A stretch of DNA of 64,000 bases from an uncultured Bacilli bacterium. GTDB lineage: Bacteria; Bacillota_I; Bacilli_A; RFN20; CAG-826. Under the pieces are notes generated by a model. It saw only the letters and a list, made by a program, of their open reading frames with translations, did no database searches and was not told the origin of the DNA. Of the stretch, positions 43,191 to 52,711 are shown one piece after another. A program made the translations under genes and the position numbers. The DNA lies in assembly GCA_934725985.1 (NCBI GenBank), contig CAKVCX010000002.1, positions 186,001-250,000 of the forward strand, given 5' to 3'. Position 1 is the stretch's first letter; each line of letters opens with the position of its first letter.

Positions 43191-44276
43191 GTATTTTGCA
43201 AATTCTAATAAACTATTATTTGACAATGCTTTTTCTATGTCTTTTTGAGTTCGATATTCTTTGTTTTTAATAAAGTAAAGATACGATTTGTAAACTATCT
43301 TATCCGCTTGGGAGGGTTCTTTTGTTGTCTTTATATAATCAAAATACTCTTTTTCTTTAAAAGTAGGCGAACTAGCTAATTCAAAACTAACGATTACAAA
43401 TCTTCTTAAATAAACTAGCATCGAAGAAATAAACCAAAAATGAGCATCGTTAGATAAATTTTTATTGTTTAACATTTTTCCTAGTAAAGGCAAGCCATCT
43501 AGTTCATCTCGATAAATATCAATATAGACAAAATCAAAAGAAGAGAAATTAGAGAAGGCTAAAGCATCTTCCTCAATGATATTTATTTTTTCTTTATACT
43601 CAAATTCAAGCAGAAGGTGTTCCTTAAATAAATCTATAATTTCTTTATCTTTTTCTATAATGGTTATCTTTTTTACTTCCTTTTTAATTGAAGCCATGTA
43701 AGCAAAATAGCCTAATCCCAAGCCGAAAATTAAAACATTCCCATGAGCCTTTTTTATATCTTCTTTCATTGAATTTAATTCATGAGGAACCAATTCCATC
43801 CAATTGGAACCTTCTTTTTTTAAGACGGGATAGCCGATTTTTTCTTTAAAATAGCCAAAAGGAGAATATTCTTCAAAAGAAGAAGTGACTACTTTTTCAT
43901 CTAGCAAAAAAGGAACAAAAGGATAGAAATAATCAATGCAAAAAGAAACGGAACCTTTTTCTATTGGTTTTAAATTCATTAGTTTTTGGTAATATGGATT
44001 TAATAGCAATAAGTTTTTGTTAACTTCTTCTAGGTGAAGCTTTGGCAAGGAATTTAAATATTGTTCGCTTTCTTTATCTAAATTGATTAGAGTGGCTAAA
44101 GTTCTATCTAAACAAGTAGATAGATTCTCTTCTTTGACTAAATTTTCTTTTAACGACTTTGCAAATTGCTTTGGATTTACGCTGAATAAAAGATTAGCGT
44201 GATAATCTCTTTCTTCTCCCTCGCTTTCTATTTTTGCAAGTGACTGTATATATTTATATAATTCTTTGTTTATCAT
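43179..44276 (-). CDS. SAM-dependent methyltransferase / spermidine synthase-like protein
   Basis: A 365 aa cytosolic protein. The Rossmann methyltransferase core is at about 185-270: NVLIFGLGLGYFAYMASIKKEVKKITIIEKDKEII (motif I and the acidic end of strand 2), INIIEEDAL (motif II) and FDFVYIDIYRD (motif III). The N-terminal 150 residues and the C-terminal helical part are not recognised. The closest fold is the spermidine-synthase-like group, but no polyamine-specific residues were confirmed. The target is unknown. Confidence 0.65.
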   Translation of the reverse strand: MINKELYKYIQSLAKIESEGEERDYHANLLFSVNPKQFAKSLKENLVKEENLSTCLDRTLATLINLDKESEQYLNSLPKLHLEEVNKNLLLLNPYYQKLMNLKPIEKGSVSFCIDYFYPFVPFLLDEKVVTSSFEEYSPFGYFKEKIGYPVLKKEGSNWMELVPHELNSMKEDIKKAHGNVLIFGLGLGYFAYMASIKKEVKKITIIEKDKEIIDLFKEHLLLEFEYKEKINIIEEDALAFSNFSSFDFVYIDIYRDELDGLPLLGKMLNNKNLSNDAHFWFISSMLVYLRRFVIVSFELASSPTFKEKEYFDYIKTTKEPSQADKIVYKSYLYFIKNKEYRTQKDIEKALSNNSLLEFAKYLFK

Positions 44277-44366
44277 AAAATCGCTTTCTTAATTTTATTA
44301 GAATTGCCCTTTTAAATAAACATTTAAAAATAGTAGTTTTTGTTACTGAATATTGTCTTGGTGGTT

Positions 44367-44380
44367 TATACTATTTGTAT
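44367..44380 (+). promoter_or_regulatory. -10 box abutting the glpA-like gene (leaderless)
   Basis: TATACT (44367-44372) lies 8 nt before ATG 44381. A TTG at 44375 would be too close to the -10 to be transcribed. TTACTG (44343-44348) is a poor -35 at 18 bp. Confidence 0.5.
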
Positions 44381-45808
44381 ATGTATGATGTCATTGTAAT
44401 TGGAGCAGGCATAAGCGGTGCCTTCGTTTGTAGAAATTTATCTAGATACAATTTATCTACTTTATGTATCGAGAGCAAGAATGATGTAGGAGACGTCACT
44501 TCTATGGCAAATTCTGCTATAGTTCATTCTGGCTATGATCCAAAGCCTGGTTCTTTAAAAGCCAAGTTTAACGTTAGAGGAAATGCTTTGTATCCTCAAA
44601 TTTGCAAAGAACTTGATGTTTCTTTTAAACAAGTCGGGTCTATGACTTTAGCCTTTAGTAAAGAAAATTTAGAAACTTTAAAGCAATTAAAGGAAAGGGC
44701 AAATGAAAATGGGGTCCAGGCAACTTTGCTAAATAAAGAGGAAACATTGGAATTAGAAAAAAATGTTTCAATCGATGTAATGGGTTCTTTGCTTTGCAAA
44801 AGCGCTGGAATAATAAATCCTTTTACTTTGGTTGCCCATTGTTTTGAAAACGCGATTGATAATGGTATTGAATTGCATTTAAACGAGACTGTAATTGATA
44901 TAAAAAATAATGATGATCGTTTTATTATTAAAACAAATAAAAAAGAATATGAGACAAAGGTCGTTATTAATTGTGCCGGTCTATATGCAGATAAAATAGC
45001 TTCTATGGTCGAAGATATTTCTTGGTCTATTAATCCTAGAAAAGGAGAATATTTTGTTTTAGATCATTTTGGTGCGGGCTTAGTTAATCATGTCTTGTTC
45101 CCTCTTCCAAGCGAAAAAGGAAAAGGTGTTCTTGTTACAATGACTACTTCTTCTAATTATTTAATAGGACCTTCTTCTGAGTTTAATGAGGATAAAGAAG
45201 ATACTTCAACTGACACTTTGACATTATTAGATGTTAAAAATAATGCCTTAAAAATGGTGCCAAATATTCCTTTTTTTGAGCAAATAAGAACTTTTTCTGG
45301 TGTTAGGGCTACTCCAAGCACACATGATTTTATTATCGGTCCTTCCTTAAAAAATGCTCGCTTTATTAATGTTGCTGGAATTGAAAGCCCTGGCCTAGCC
45401 TCTTCTCCTGCGATTGGTGAATATGTAGTAGAAGAATTGGTCTTGCCGCTTTTACATCCTAGCAAGAACGAATCTTTTAATCCTTGCGTCAAACCTTATA
45501 TAAAGCCAAATGCTCTTTCTATAAAAGAAAGAAATGATTTAATAGCAAAAAATAGTGATTATGGGCAAATAATATGCAATTGCGAAAAGATAAGCTTAGG
45601 CGAAATTAAGGATGTTTTATCTAGATCCTTGCCTTGTTTAAGCGTTAAGGCAATTAAAAAAAGAACAAGGGCTGGTTTTGGTAAATGCCAAGGTGGTTTT
45701 TGCCAACCTATGGTTTTGTTTTTACTATCGAAAAACAATGGAATTTCTCCTTTGGATGTAGTTTACGATGGGCCTAATTCAAATATTCTAAAGCAGGAGA
45801 GCAAATAA
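44381..45808 (+). CDS. GlpA-like FAD-dependent glycerol-3-phosphate dehydrogenase with BFD [2Fe-2S] domain
   Basis: About 475 aa. The FAD-binding Rossmann motif YDVIVIGAGISGAFVCRNLSRY starts the protein; the DAO fold covers residues 1-370, with FSGVRATPS and GIESPGLASSPAIGEYV near the flavin. A C-terminal BFD-like domain has four cysteines, C-N-C (about 399-401) and CQGGFC (about 436-441), for a [2Fe-2S] cluster. This is the anaerobic GlpA/L-2-hydroxyglutarate-oxidase-like type. It starts at 44381 by promoter position. The operon partners are a second flavoprotein and a DUF1667 protein, a trio seen in anaerobic Firmicutes; the electron acceptor is not known. Confidence 0.8.
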   Translation: MYDVIVIGAGISGAFVCRNLSRYNLSTLCIESKNDVGDVTSMANSAIVHSGYDPKPGSLKAKFNVRGNALYPQICKELDVSFKQVGSMTLAFSKENLETLKQLKERANENGVQATLLNKEETLELEKNVSIDVMGSLLCKSAGIINPFTLVAHCFENAIDNGIELHLNETVIDIKNNDDRFIIKTNKKEYETKVVINCAGLYADKIASMVEDISWSINPRKGEYFVLDHFGAGLVNHVLFPLPSEKGKGVLVTMTTSSNYLIGPSSEFNEDKEDTSTDTLTLLDVKNNALKMVPNIPFFEQIRTFSGVRATPSTHDFIIGPSLKNARFINVAGIESPGLASSPAIGEYVVEELVLPLLHPSKNESFNPCVKPYIKPNALSIKERNDLIAKNSDYGQIICNCEKISLGEIKDVLSRSLPCLSVKAIKKRTRAGFGKCQGGFCQPMVLFLLSKNNGISPLDVVYDGPNSNILKQESK

Positions 45809-45810
45809 TT

Positions 45811-47076
45811 ATGGAGACTCGTGATTTAGTTATTATTGGTGGAGGCTCTGCCGGAATGGCTGCCGCCATATCTGCTTTCGATAATGGTATAAAGGATATT
45901 TTAATATTAGAAAAAGGAGAATTTTTAGGTGGCATTTTAAACCAATGTATTCATAATGGCTTTGGCTTGCATGAATTCAACGAAGAACTTACTGGACCCG
46001 AGTTTTTAACTAGGTTTGTTAATCAAATTGAGCAAAGGAAAATCGAATACAAATTAAATACTTATGTCCTTTCTTTGACAAAGGATAAAATTATTAGTTA
46101 TGTAAATAGAATTGATGGACTGACGACTATTAAGGCTAAATCTATAATAGTTGCGACGGGCTGCTTGGAAAGAAGTGCTGGTGCTATTGGTATCCCTGGG
46201 GAAAGGCCTAGTGGAGTTATTACGGCTGGACAAGCTCAATTATATTTAAATGAATATGGTTATTTAGTTGGAAAGAAAGTCTTTATTTTGGGATCTGGCG
46301 ATATTGGGCTTATCATGGCTAGAAGAATGACTTTAGAAGGTGCTAAAGTATTGGGCGTGGCCGAATTAATGCCCTATAGCAATGGATTAAATAGAAACAT
46401 TCAACAATGCTTAAAAGACTTTGATATCCCTTTATATTTGTCTCATACAGTTTCTAAGATAATTGGCAAAGATAAATTAGAGGCTATTGAAGTAAGTGAA
46501 GTTGATTCTTCTTTAAAAGTAATTGATGGAACAGCGAAAAGATTTGAATTGGATACCTTGCTTCTTTCTATTGGCCTAATCCCTAATAATGCTTTATTAA
46601 ATAGCATAGGAACACCCCAATCCAAAACTAGAGGTTCTTGCGTCAATGAACATATGGAAACTGCTTTCGATGGCTTATTTGCTTGTGGCAATGTTTTGCA
46701 CGTTCATGATCTTGTCGATTATGTTGTTGAAGAAGCTAGAGTGGCAGGGCTTGGCGCTAGTAAATATTTAAAAGGCAAATTGATTAGGGGAGAACATAAG
46801 ATTTTAACTGAAGCTGGTGAGGGGATAGGATATGTTGTTCCTAGTCAAATAGACTATGATGAAGCCGAAGACTTCATAGAATTAAAATTTAGAGTAAAAA
46901 GGCCTAGCAAAGATGTTTATATAGTTTATAGTTGTGATGGCGAAATTATTAAAAAAGTATATAAAAGTGCGATTATACCTAGTGAAATGGAAATTTATAA
47001 ATTGCCTAAGAATTTACTAAATAACAACTATAAAACTATTAATGTCAGATTAGAGAAAAAGGAGGCAAGCAAATGA
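45811..47076 (+). CDS. NAD(P)/FAD-dependent oxidoreductase, GlpA partner
   Basis: A 421 aa flavoprotein of the pyridine nucleotide-disulfide oxidoreductase group. FAD motif LVIIGGGSAGMAAAISAFDNG at the start; SIIVATGCLERSAGAIGIPGERPSGVITAGQAQLYLN carries the ATG motif. The second (NAD) Rossmann motif is KVFILGSGDIGLIMARRMTLEGA, and FDGLFACGNVLHVHDLVDYVVEEA near the end binds the flavin. It contains no CxxxxC redox pair like thioredoxin reductase. It begins 2 nt after the GlpA-like gene and overlaps the next by 4 nt, so the three products likely form a complex passing electrons from glycerol-3-phosphate or a similar substrate to NAD(P). Confidence 0.82.
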   Translation: METRDLVIIGGGSAGMAAAISAFDNGIKDILILEKGEFLGGILNQCIHNGFGLHEFNEELTGPEFLTRFVNQIEQRKIEYKLNTYVLSLTKDKIISYVNRIDGLTTIKAKSIIVATGCLERSAGAIGIPGERPSGVITAGQAQLYLNEYGYLVGKKVFILGSGDIGLIMARRMTLEGAKVLGVAELMPYSNGLNRNIQQCLKDFDIPLYLSHTVSKIIGKDKLEAIEVSEVDSSLKVIDGTAKRFELDTLLLSIGLIPNNALLNSIGTPQSKTRGSCVNEHMETAFDGLFACGNVLHVHDLVDYVVEEARVAGLGASKYLKGKLIRGEHKILTEAGEGIGYVVPSQIDYDEAEDFIELKFRVKRPSKDVYIVYSCDGEIIKKVYKSAIIPSEMEIYKLPKNLLNNNYKTINVRLEKKEASK

Positions 47077-47417
47077 AAGAGTTAGTGTGTATCATTTGTC
47101 CTAGAGGATGTCGGCTTAAAATCGATGATGACATGAATGTCTCTGGGAATTTTTGTCCTCGTGGGGCCAAATATGCTATCCAAGAATTGACTGATCCAAA
47201 ACGCACCTTGACTTCTACTGTGAAAATAGATTCTAAAATTTTGCGTGTTTGCCCGGTTAAAAGCCTCTATCCCTTACCTAAAAATAAAATTTTGGAAGCC
47301 ATGAAATTTGTCAACCAAATACATTTGAAAGCACCTATAAAGATGGGGGAAGTTGTCTTGAATGACTTAGCTGGTACTGGGGTACCTCTTGTTACGACTA
47401 GGGAGATAAAAGAATAA
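47073..47417 (+). CDS. DUF1667 cysteine-motif protein of the GlpA operon
   Basis: A 114 aa protein with the pattern CIICPRGCRL (CxxCxxxC) near the start and NFCPRGAKYAIQEL about 25 residues later, which suits binding an Fe-S cluster or zinc. Then comes TLTSTVKI and RVCPVKSLYPLPKNKILEAM, where DUF1667 usually has VPVKT-x-PIPK. Third gene of the flavoprotein operon; starts on the ATGA overlap at 47073. Probably an electron-transfer subunit; unproven. Confidence 0.82.
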   Translation: MKELVCIICPRGCRLKIDDDMNVSGNFCPRGAKYAIQELTDPKRTLTSTVKIDSKILRVCPVKSLYPLPKNKILEAMKFVNQIHLKAPIKMGEVVLNDLAGTGVPLVTTREIKE

Positions 47418-47418
47418 T

Positions 47419-47961
47419 ATGAGAATTATCGTAGCCAGTGATATCCATGGGCGTATTTTAGCGGCTAAAAAGTTGGACAAGCTATTTCTCCGCTATAATC
47501 CAGATAAGATTATTTTGCTTGGTGATTATCTATATAATGGACCTAGGAATGGAGTTCCAGAAGATTATGATCCAATGGGTGTTTCCATTATTTTAAATAA
47601 ATATGCGAATTTAATTACTGGAGTCAGGGGAAATTGCGACTCTAGGATTGATGGTATGTTATTAAAGTTTCCCTTGGAAGATTCTAGGGTTATTTATTTA
47701 AATGGCTTTCGGTGCGATTTAATTCATGGCGATTTATTGACTTCTGATGTTTTAGATGTCCAACGCGGTGACATCTTAATGTTTGGCCATACGCATGTTT
47801 ATATGCTAAAAAGGGAAGATGGAGTCATTTATTTTAATCCTGGTTCGACCTCTTTTCCTAAAAACGGGAACCCTGCCACTTATGGAGTCATGGATGGGCT
47901 GCATTTAGAAATAAGGAAACTTGATGACGATTTACCTTTGACCTTTTTAGATTTAATTTAA
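47419..47961 (+). CDS. YfcE/MJ0936-type metallophosphodiesterase
   Basis: A 180 aa cytosolic calcineurin-like phosphodiesterase. All metal motifs are present: VASDIHGR, LLGDYLYNGP, GVRGNCDSR, LIHGDLL and FGHTHVY, then FNPGSTSFPKNG. YfcE-type enzymes hydrolyse simple phosphodiesters in vitro; the physiological substrate is unknown. It begins 1 nt after the DUF1667 gene, so it is probably on the same transcript. Confidence 0.9.
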   Translation: MRIIVASDIHGRILAAKKLDKLFLRYNPDKIILLGDYLYNGPRNGVPEDYDPMGVSIILNKYANLITGVRGNCDSRIDGMLLKFPLEDSRVIYLNGFRCDLIHGDLLTSDVLDVQRGDILMFGHTHVYMLKREDGVIYFNPGSTSFPKNGNPATYGVMDGLHLEIRKLDDDLPLTFLDLI

Positions 47962-48031
47962 CCGCTTTCATATCGAATTGTTTCTTAATTTCTTTTATAA
48001 TTCTTTTGATAAAAAAGTCGAGCAATATGTT

Positions 48032-48064
48032 TATAGTATTTAGCCAAATGGCTAGGAGCTTATT
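48032..48064 (+). promoter_or_regulatory. Promoter and 5'-hairpin leader of the RNase J2-like gene
   Basis: TATAGT (48032-48037) would start transcription near 48044. AGCC (48042-48045) and GGCT (48050-48053) form a short hairpin at the extreme 5' end, directly touching the Shine-Dalgarno AGGAG (48054-48058). No clear -35 box. Confidence 0.4.
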
Positions 48065-49735
48065 ATGGATGAAAAAATAAAATTATTTGCCTTGGGTGGC
48101 TTAGATGAAGAAGGGAAAAATTGTTACTGCGTCGATATCGACGGTGATATTTTCGTCATTGATTGCGGGGTACGCGATCCTGACAAAACGATGCCTGGAG
48201 TTGATTATGTCATTCCTAGATTTGATTACCTTATCGAAAACAAAAACCGCATTAAGGCTTATTTTTTGACCCATGGCCATGATGATGTAATCGGTGCGTT
48301 GCCTTTTATTTATCCTCAGGCGCCCGCTCCTGTTTATGGTTCAAAAGTAACATTGTCCATGCTAAAAATGTTTAGCGAACACGTTAAAAAAGATGCTAGC
48401 AGATATGATTTGCGCGTTGTCGAACCTACTTCAAATTTCAAAGTGGCAGGCAGGGAAATTAGTTTTTTCCATACGGCGCATAATATTGCGGGAAGTAGTG
48501 GTATTTCAATTTCAACTTCCCAGGGCAACATTGTCTTTATAAGCGATTTTGTTGTTGAAAATGCTGCCTCTCCTTCATATTTAAACGATTTTAACGCCTT
48601 GGCAAAGATTGCCGAAAGGCCAACATTGGCTTTGCTTTCCGAATCTATTTATGCGGGCAGACCCGGTTATACTGCTCCCTTATATAAACTTACGCCCCAT
48701 ATTGAGGAAATGATAAAAAATGCAGAGGGTAGAGTTTTTATTTCTATTTTTTCCAATGATTTGTATAACGTTTCCGAATTAATTGCTCTAGCTATAGCAA
48801 ATAAGAAAAAGATTGTTTGCTATGATGAGGCCGCTGCTTCGATTCTAAAAACATTGCAAGGTTGCGGCGAGCTTATGATCCCTAGGGATAATTTTGCTTC
48901 TTTAGACGATATTTTACGGCTCCGTGACCAAGATACGGTTGTTTTGATGATGGGCTTTGGGTCTAGACTATTTAGAAAAATTGCTTTATTGGCTTCAGGT
49001 CAAAACGAAGATAAGCGCATAAGGCTAAAGCCAACGGATTCTTTTATCATCGCTTCCATGAGCGACGATAATTCAGAAATAGAATATACCGATGCTGCCG
49101 ATGAACTCTTCCGTTCCGGCTGCCATGTTAATCTTATTTCTAAAAAGACTTTCTTAAGGATGCATGCTTCCGAAGAAGACTTAAAAATGATGGTTTCTTT
49201 ATTAAAGCCTAAATATTACGTCCCCATCCGCGGCTTTTATAAAGATTTATTGCACAACGGCATGCTAGCATTATCAATGGGCGTCAATTTGAATCACCAA
49301 AATGTTTTCGTGATGGAAAACGGGTGTTGCGTAACTATAGATCATTCCTCGGCCAAGATGGCATATGATGCTCTTACTCATGGAGATTTGCTTATTGATG
49401 GAGAAGGAGTGGGCGATGTTTCGAAGCAAGTACTTGAGGATCGTTCAAAATTAGCCGAAGGTGTTGTTTTGATGGCACTTACCATTGACAAAAAGGCAAA
49501 AAAGATTATTGCTGGCCCAGATATCCAAATGAGAGGATTCCTTTTTGCTAGGGAAGCCGATGTCGTCTCTAGAGAAATTTCTAAAGTCTTTTTAGCCACT
49601 ATTTCCGAATTCTTGGAAAAATCTTATTACAATTCGGATGAAATGAAACAAAATGTCTACGAAAAATGTCTTAGGACCATTAGGAGAACTACAGGTAAAG
49701 AACCTATGGTCATCCCCTTAATTGTAGAAATTTAA
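48065..49735 (+). CDS. RNase J2-like protein, catalytic residues degenerate
   Basis: Beta-CASP metallo-beta-lactamase protein of 556 aa, the full RNase J length. The core begins LFALGGLDEEGKNCYCVDIDGDIFVIDCG. The HxHxDH zinc motif reads HGHDDV (residues 70-75), losing the last His. Later, motif 3 AHNIAGSSG and the motif 4 Asp in FISDFVVE are kept. The expected HGSGH loop reads MHASEE, and the H-G-E of PVHGE reads PIRGFY. RNase J2 (RnjB) of Bacillus is likewise poorly active and works as partner of J1. The match to J2's HGHxDAIGALP pattern suggests the same here. No J1 gene is in the window. Confidence 0.85.
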   Translation: MDEKIKLFALGGLDEEGKNCYCVDIDGDIFVIDCGVRDPDKTMPGVDYVIPRFDYLIENKNRIKAYFLTHGHDDVIGALPFIYPQAPAPVYGSKVTLSMLKMFSEHVKKDASRYDLRVVEPTSNFKVAGREISFFHTAHNIAGSSGISISTSQGNIVFISDFVVENAASPSYLNDFNALAKIAERPTLALLSESIYAGRPGYTAPLYKLTPHIEEMIKNAEGRVFISIFSNDLYNVSELIALAIANKKKIVCYDEAAASILKTLQGCGELMIPRDNFASLDDILRLRDQDTVVLMMGFGSRLFRKIALLASGQNEDKRIRLKPTDSFIIASMSDDNSEIEYTDAADELFRSGCHVNLISKKTFLRMHASEEDLKMMVSLLKPKYYVPIRGFYKDLLHNGMLALSMGVNLNHQNVFVMENGCCVTIDHSSAKMAYDALTHGDLLIDGEGVGDVSKQVLEDRSKLAEGVVLMALTIDKKAKKIIAGPDIQMRGFLFAREADVVSREISKVFLATISEFLEKSYYNSDEMKQNVYEKCLRTIRRTTGKEPMVIPLIVEI

Positions 49736-49768
49736 TTTGACCCCCCTTTATATTTAATTGTTTTTTAT

Positions 49769-49780
49769 TAAAATAAAAAC
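49769..49780 (+). promoter_or_regulatory. -10 box abutting ftsK start (leaderless)
   Basis: TAAAAT (49769-49774), then aaaaac, ATG 49781, no Shine-Dalgarno sequence. Confidence 0.45.
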
Positions 49781-52708
49781 ATGGCTGAATCTAGTAAAAA
49801 AATCATCGATTATAATAGCAAATTAAAGAAAGCATTTGGCTTATTGCTTGTTTTGTTTTCTCTTCTTCTTTTGCTTTCCCCAGGAACTCACCTATTTCCC
49901 CTTAGCTATCCTTTTATTTCCTTATTTGGGATGATAGGGCATGTATGGATTTGCCTTTTTATGATATTTCTGGGCATTTATGTTCTTTTTCTCTCTCCTT
50001 TATTTAAGATAAGGCCTCATTTTGTTATCGCCTTTTTCTTTTCTTTATTTTTCCTATGTTCTTTGTTTAGCCTAATTTATAACATAGGGATGTGTTCATA
50101 TTCTTCTTTGTCTTCTTTTTTTGATTATTTATCAAGCGATTCTTCCAGCTTAAAGAATTCTTTTGATTTTTCTTCTGGTGGTGGGATTTTTGGCTATTTT
50201 TTCAATGGACTTTTCGTTGAAACGGTTGGGGCTTGGCTTGGAATTGTTTTTTGTTTTATTTTAGGTCTTTTATCTATATGCATTGCCTTTATTGTTCCTA
50301 TTGAAAAGCAAATTAAAAATTTAAAAGCCAAATCGGTTATTAAAAAAGCAAGAAAAGAAAAGAAAATTGATAATGCAGAATCTATTGATAATGATAGAGA
50401 GGTCTTTGAGTTTAATGATGAAGGCGATAGCAAAATTGAACCGGCTCCTATTTTTGCTCCCGAAGAAACTGACGATAGTTTCTTTTTAAAAAGCGAAGAA
50501 AAGAGCAACCCTTTATCTTCCTTTGTTTTTGAACCTGCTGGAAATGCGCCTTTGCCTTCTAGAAGCCAAACCCATATTTCTAATCCATCTTCTTTAAATG
50601 ATGTCGGACCTAAGGAGGTCCCAAATCCAAACCCATCTTTATATTCGCAGAATTCAATTGGCAAATCAGGCCTTAGGGAAGCTGTTTTTTCTCCTTCTTC
50701 TTTGCCTAGTGAAGACAATAAGGACAAAGTAGAAACTTTAAAAGAAGAACATATAATCATTGAAAGCGTCCCTTCTTCTAATAACATGCCCCATATCGAA
50801 ACTGAGCCAAATTACTCTTCGTTTAATAGTCCGATCCATCCTTCTTTTAAAGAAACTACTTCAAATGAAGACAAAGAGGATAGCGACTTGACTAAAGACG
50901 AAAAAAAGCCTTTGCCATCTATTGATGAAAATAATGAAACAACAAGTGAAGTTGAGCTTGTTATAACGGAACAAAAAGGGAAAGATAGTAACGTATCTAA
51001 AGAAAGTGAGACGAAAGTAGTCCCTAATCCTTTAATGGGAAAAGAAGAAAATAAAATCGAAGAGACTCCAATAATTACTTCCTCTTCTTTTACTAAGGAA
51101 GAAGTAGTTGAAGTTCCGCCTGTTCCTTTTAAAAACAATACTATTGAAGAGAACCCTAATATGAAAAAAGCTAAACCGCGCCCTTCTTATGTTTTCCCTA
51201 CAGATAATTTGCTTCAAACTTATCCGGAATCAACTAACAAAGAGGAAATGGATAAGGAATGCCAAGAAAATTGCGAAGCCATCAATACTGTTTTTGCAAA
51301 TTTAAATGTCGGTGCGAGCGTTGTTTCTTATACAATTGGCCCTTCCGTTACGCGCTATGACGTCTTATGCAATGATAATTTTTCTGTTTCGGGATTAGGA
51401 AAAGTTATGACCGATGTTGGGATAAAACTTGGTGGCGTTCCTACTAGATTTGTGGAAATGGTCCCTGGCAAGAAAACCTCGGCTATAGAGATTGCTAACA
51501 AAAACACTAGAATCGTTCCTTTTAAAGAAGTATTGGATGGATTGCCTACTGGACCGGATAAAAATCTATATATCCCATTTGGGGTTAATATCGAAGGGAA
51601 AGTCATATCCGCCGATATGTCTAAATTCCCCCACATGCTTGTCGCGGGTACTACAGGTTCAGGAAAATCTATTTATATGCATTCGGTCATTATGTCTTTG
51701 ATAATGCGTAATCGTCCTGAGGATTTAAAACTAGTCTTAGTCGATCCTAAAAGGGTAGAGTTATCTAAATATAGAGATTTGCCTCATTTGCTTTGTCCCA
51801 TTATTAAGCAGGCTGGAGAAGCTAAAGTCTGTCTTAAAAAATTGTGTGATGAAATGGATAGGCGTTATACTGTTTTTGAAGAAGCTTGCGTTTCTGGCAT
51901 TAGAGAATATAACGATGAGTATGCATCTAGTAAAAATCTAGAAAAGATGCCGTTTATCGTTGTCTTTGTTGATGAATATGCCGATTTGGTGGATGCTGAA
52001 AAATCTATTTCCGAATATATTTTACGTTTAGCTCAAAAAGCCAGGGCTGCCGGCATTCATTTATTCATTGCCACTCAACGTCCTGACGTTAAAATCATTA
52101 CTGGTACAATTAAATCGAATTTGCCTGTCAGAGTTGCTTTGTCTATGGCTAACGCAATTGATTCTGGAACGATTTTAGGACAAGGCGGAGCAGAGGATTT
52201 GGCCGGTAGAGGCGATATGCTTGTTGATTGCACTTTGATCGCTAAGAAAGATTTTGTGCGTTGTCAATGCCCTCTTGTTGAAAATAAGGAAATAATGGCG
52301 GTTGCCGATTATATCCGCGGTCAACAAAAAGTTGCCTATAATGAAACTTTCCTTGATTTAACAGATACCGAGTCTCCTACTGAAAATAATGGCGGTGAAG
52401 GTTATGTCCCTTCTACTGCTGAATTAAAAGCGGCTTCCCAAGAAGAAAAGTATCAAATGATAAAAAGTGCAGTCATGGCAAGAGAATATACTTCTATTTC
52501 TCAAATTCAAAGAGATTATGGCGTTGGCTTTCCTAGGGCTGGTAAAATTTTCTCTAGATTGCAAGCCGAAGGCATTGTTGCTAAAAACGGGGATGCCCCG
52601 ACAACATCTAGAGGATGCCCTGTTATTAAACATAGCGAGGAAAAGCCTTCTTCTTCAAGCAATCCTGGCTCTTTAAGCCAATCTGAAACTACTTTTTACG
52701 CTGGTTAG
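49781..52708 (+). CDS. ftsK: DNA translocase FtsK/SpoIIIE
   Basis: Membrane-anchored motor that clears chromosome ends through the septum. The 975 aa: four N-terminal membrane helices (about 15-190), a long Glu/Ser/Pro-rich linker (about 200-470), and the motor with Walker A in AGTTGSGKS (about 623-631) and Walker B VVFVDEYADLV (about 727-737), plus LFIATQRPDVKIITG. A winged-helix gamma domain reads KSAVMAREYTSISQIQRDYGVGFPRAGKIFSRLQAEG-like and recognises KOPS/SRS-type sites. The linker is longer than in Bacillus SpoIIIE. The C-terminal tail is Ser-rich. Confidence 0.95.
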   Translation: MAESSKKIIDYNSKLKKAFGLLLVLFSLLLLLSPGTHLFPLSYPFISLFGMIGHVWICLFMIFLGIYVLFLSPLFKIRPHFVIAFFFSLFFLCSLFSLIYNIGMCSYSSLSSFFDYLSSDSSSLKNSFDFSSGGGIFGYFFNGLFVETVGAWLGIVFCFILGLLSICIAFIVPIEKQIKNLKAKSVIKKARKEKKIDNAESIDNDREVFEFNDEGDSKIEPAPIFAPEETDDSFFLKSEEKSNPLSSFVFEPAGNAPLPSRSQTHISNPSSLNDVGPKEVPNPNPSLYSQNSIGKSGLREAVFSPSSLPSEDNKDKVETLKEEHIIIESVPSSNNMPHIETEPNYSSFNSPIHPSFKETTSNEDKEDSDLTKDEKKPLPSIDENNETTSEVELVITEQKGKDSNVSKESETKVVPNPLMGKEENKIEETPIITSSSFTKEEVVEVPPVPFKNNTIEENPNMKKAKPRPSYVFPTDNLLQTYPESTNKEEMDKECQENCEAINTVFANLNVGASVVSYTIGPSVTRYDVLCNDNFSVSGLGKVMTDVGIKLGGVPTRFVEMVPGKKTSAIEIANKNTRIVPFKEVLDGLPTGPDKNLYIPFGVNIEGKVISADMSKFPHMLVAGTTGSGKSIYMHSVIMSLIMRNRPEDLKLVLVDPKRVELSKYRDLPHLLCPIIKQAGEAKVCLKKLCDEMDRRYTVFEEACVSGIREYNDEYASSKNLEKMPFIVVFVDEYADLVDAEKSISEYILRLAQKARAAGIHLFIATQRPDVKIITGTIKSNLPVRVALSMANAIDSGTILGQGGAEDLAGRGDMLVDCTLIAKKDFVRCQCPLVENKEIMAVADYIRGQQKVAYNETFLDLTDTESPTENNGGEGYVPSTAELKAASQEEKYQMIKSAVMAREYTSISQIQRDYGVGFPRAGKIFSRLQAEGIVAKNGDAPTTSRGCPVIKHSEEKPSSSSNPGSLSQSETTFYAG

Positions 52709-52711
52709 CTA

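Noticed and set aside
2288..44381. Recurrent GTCT/TTGTCT near several -10 boxes as a new promoter motif
   Set aside because: Its distance to the -10 varies from 0 to more than 20 bp between sites, so position offers no support.
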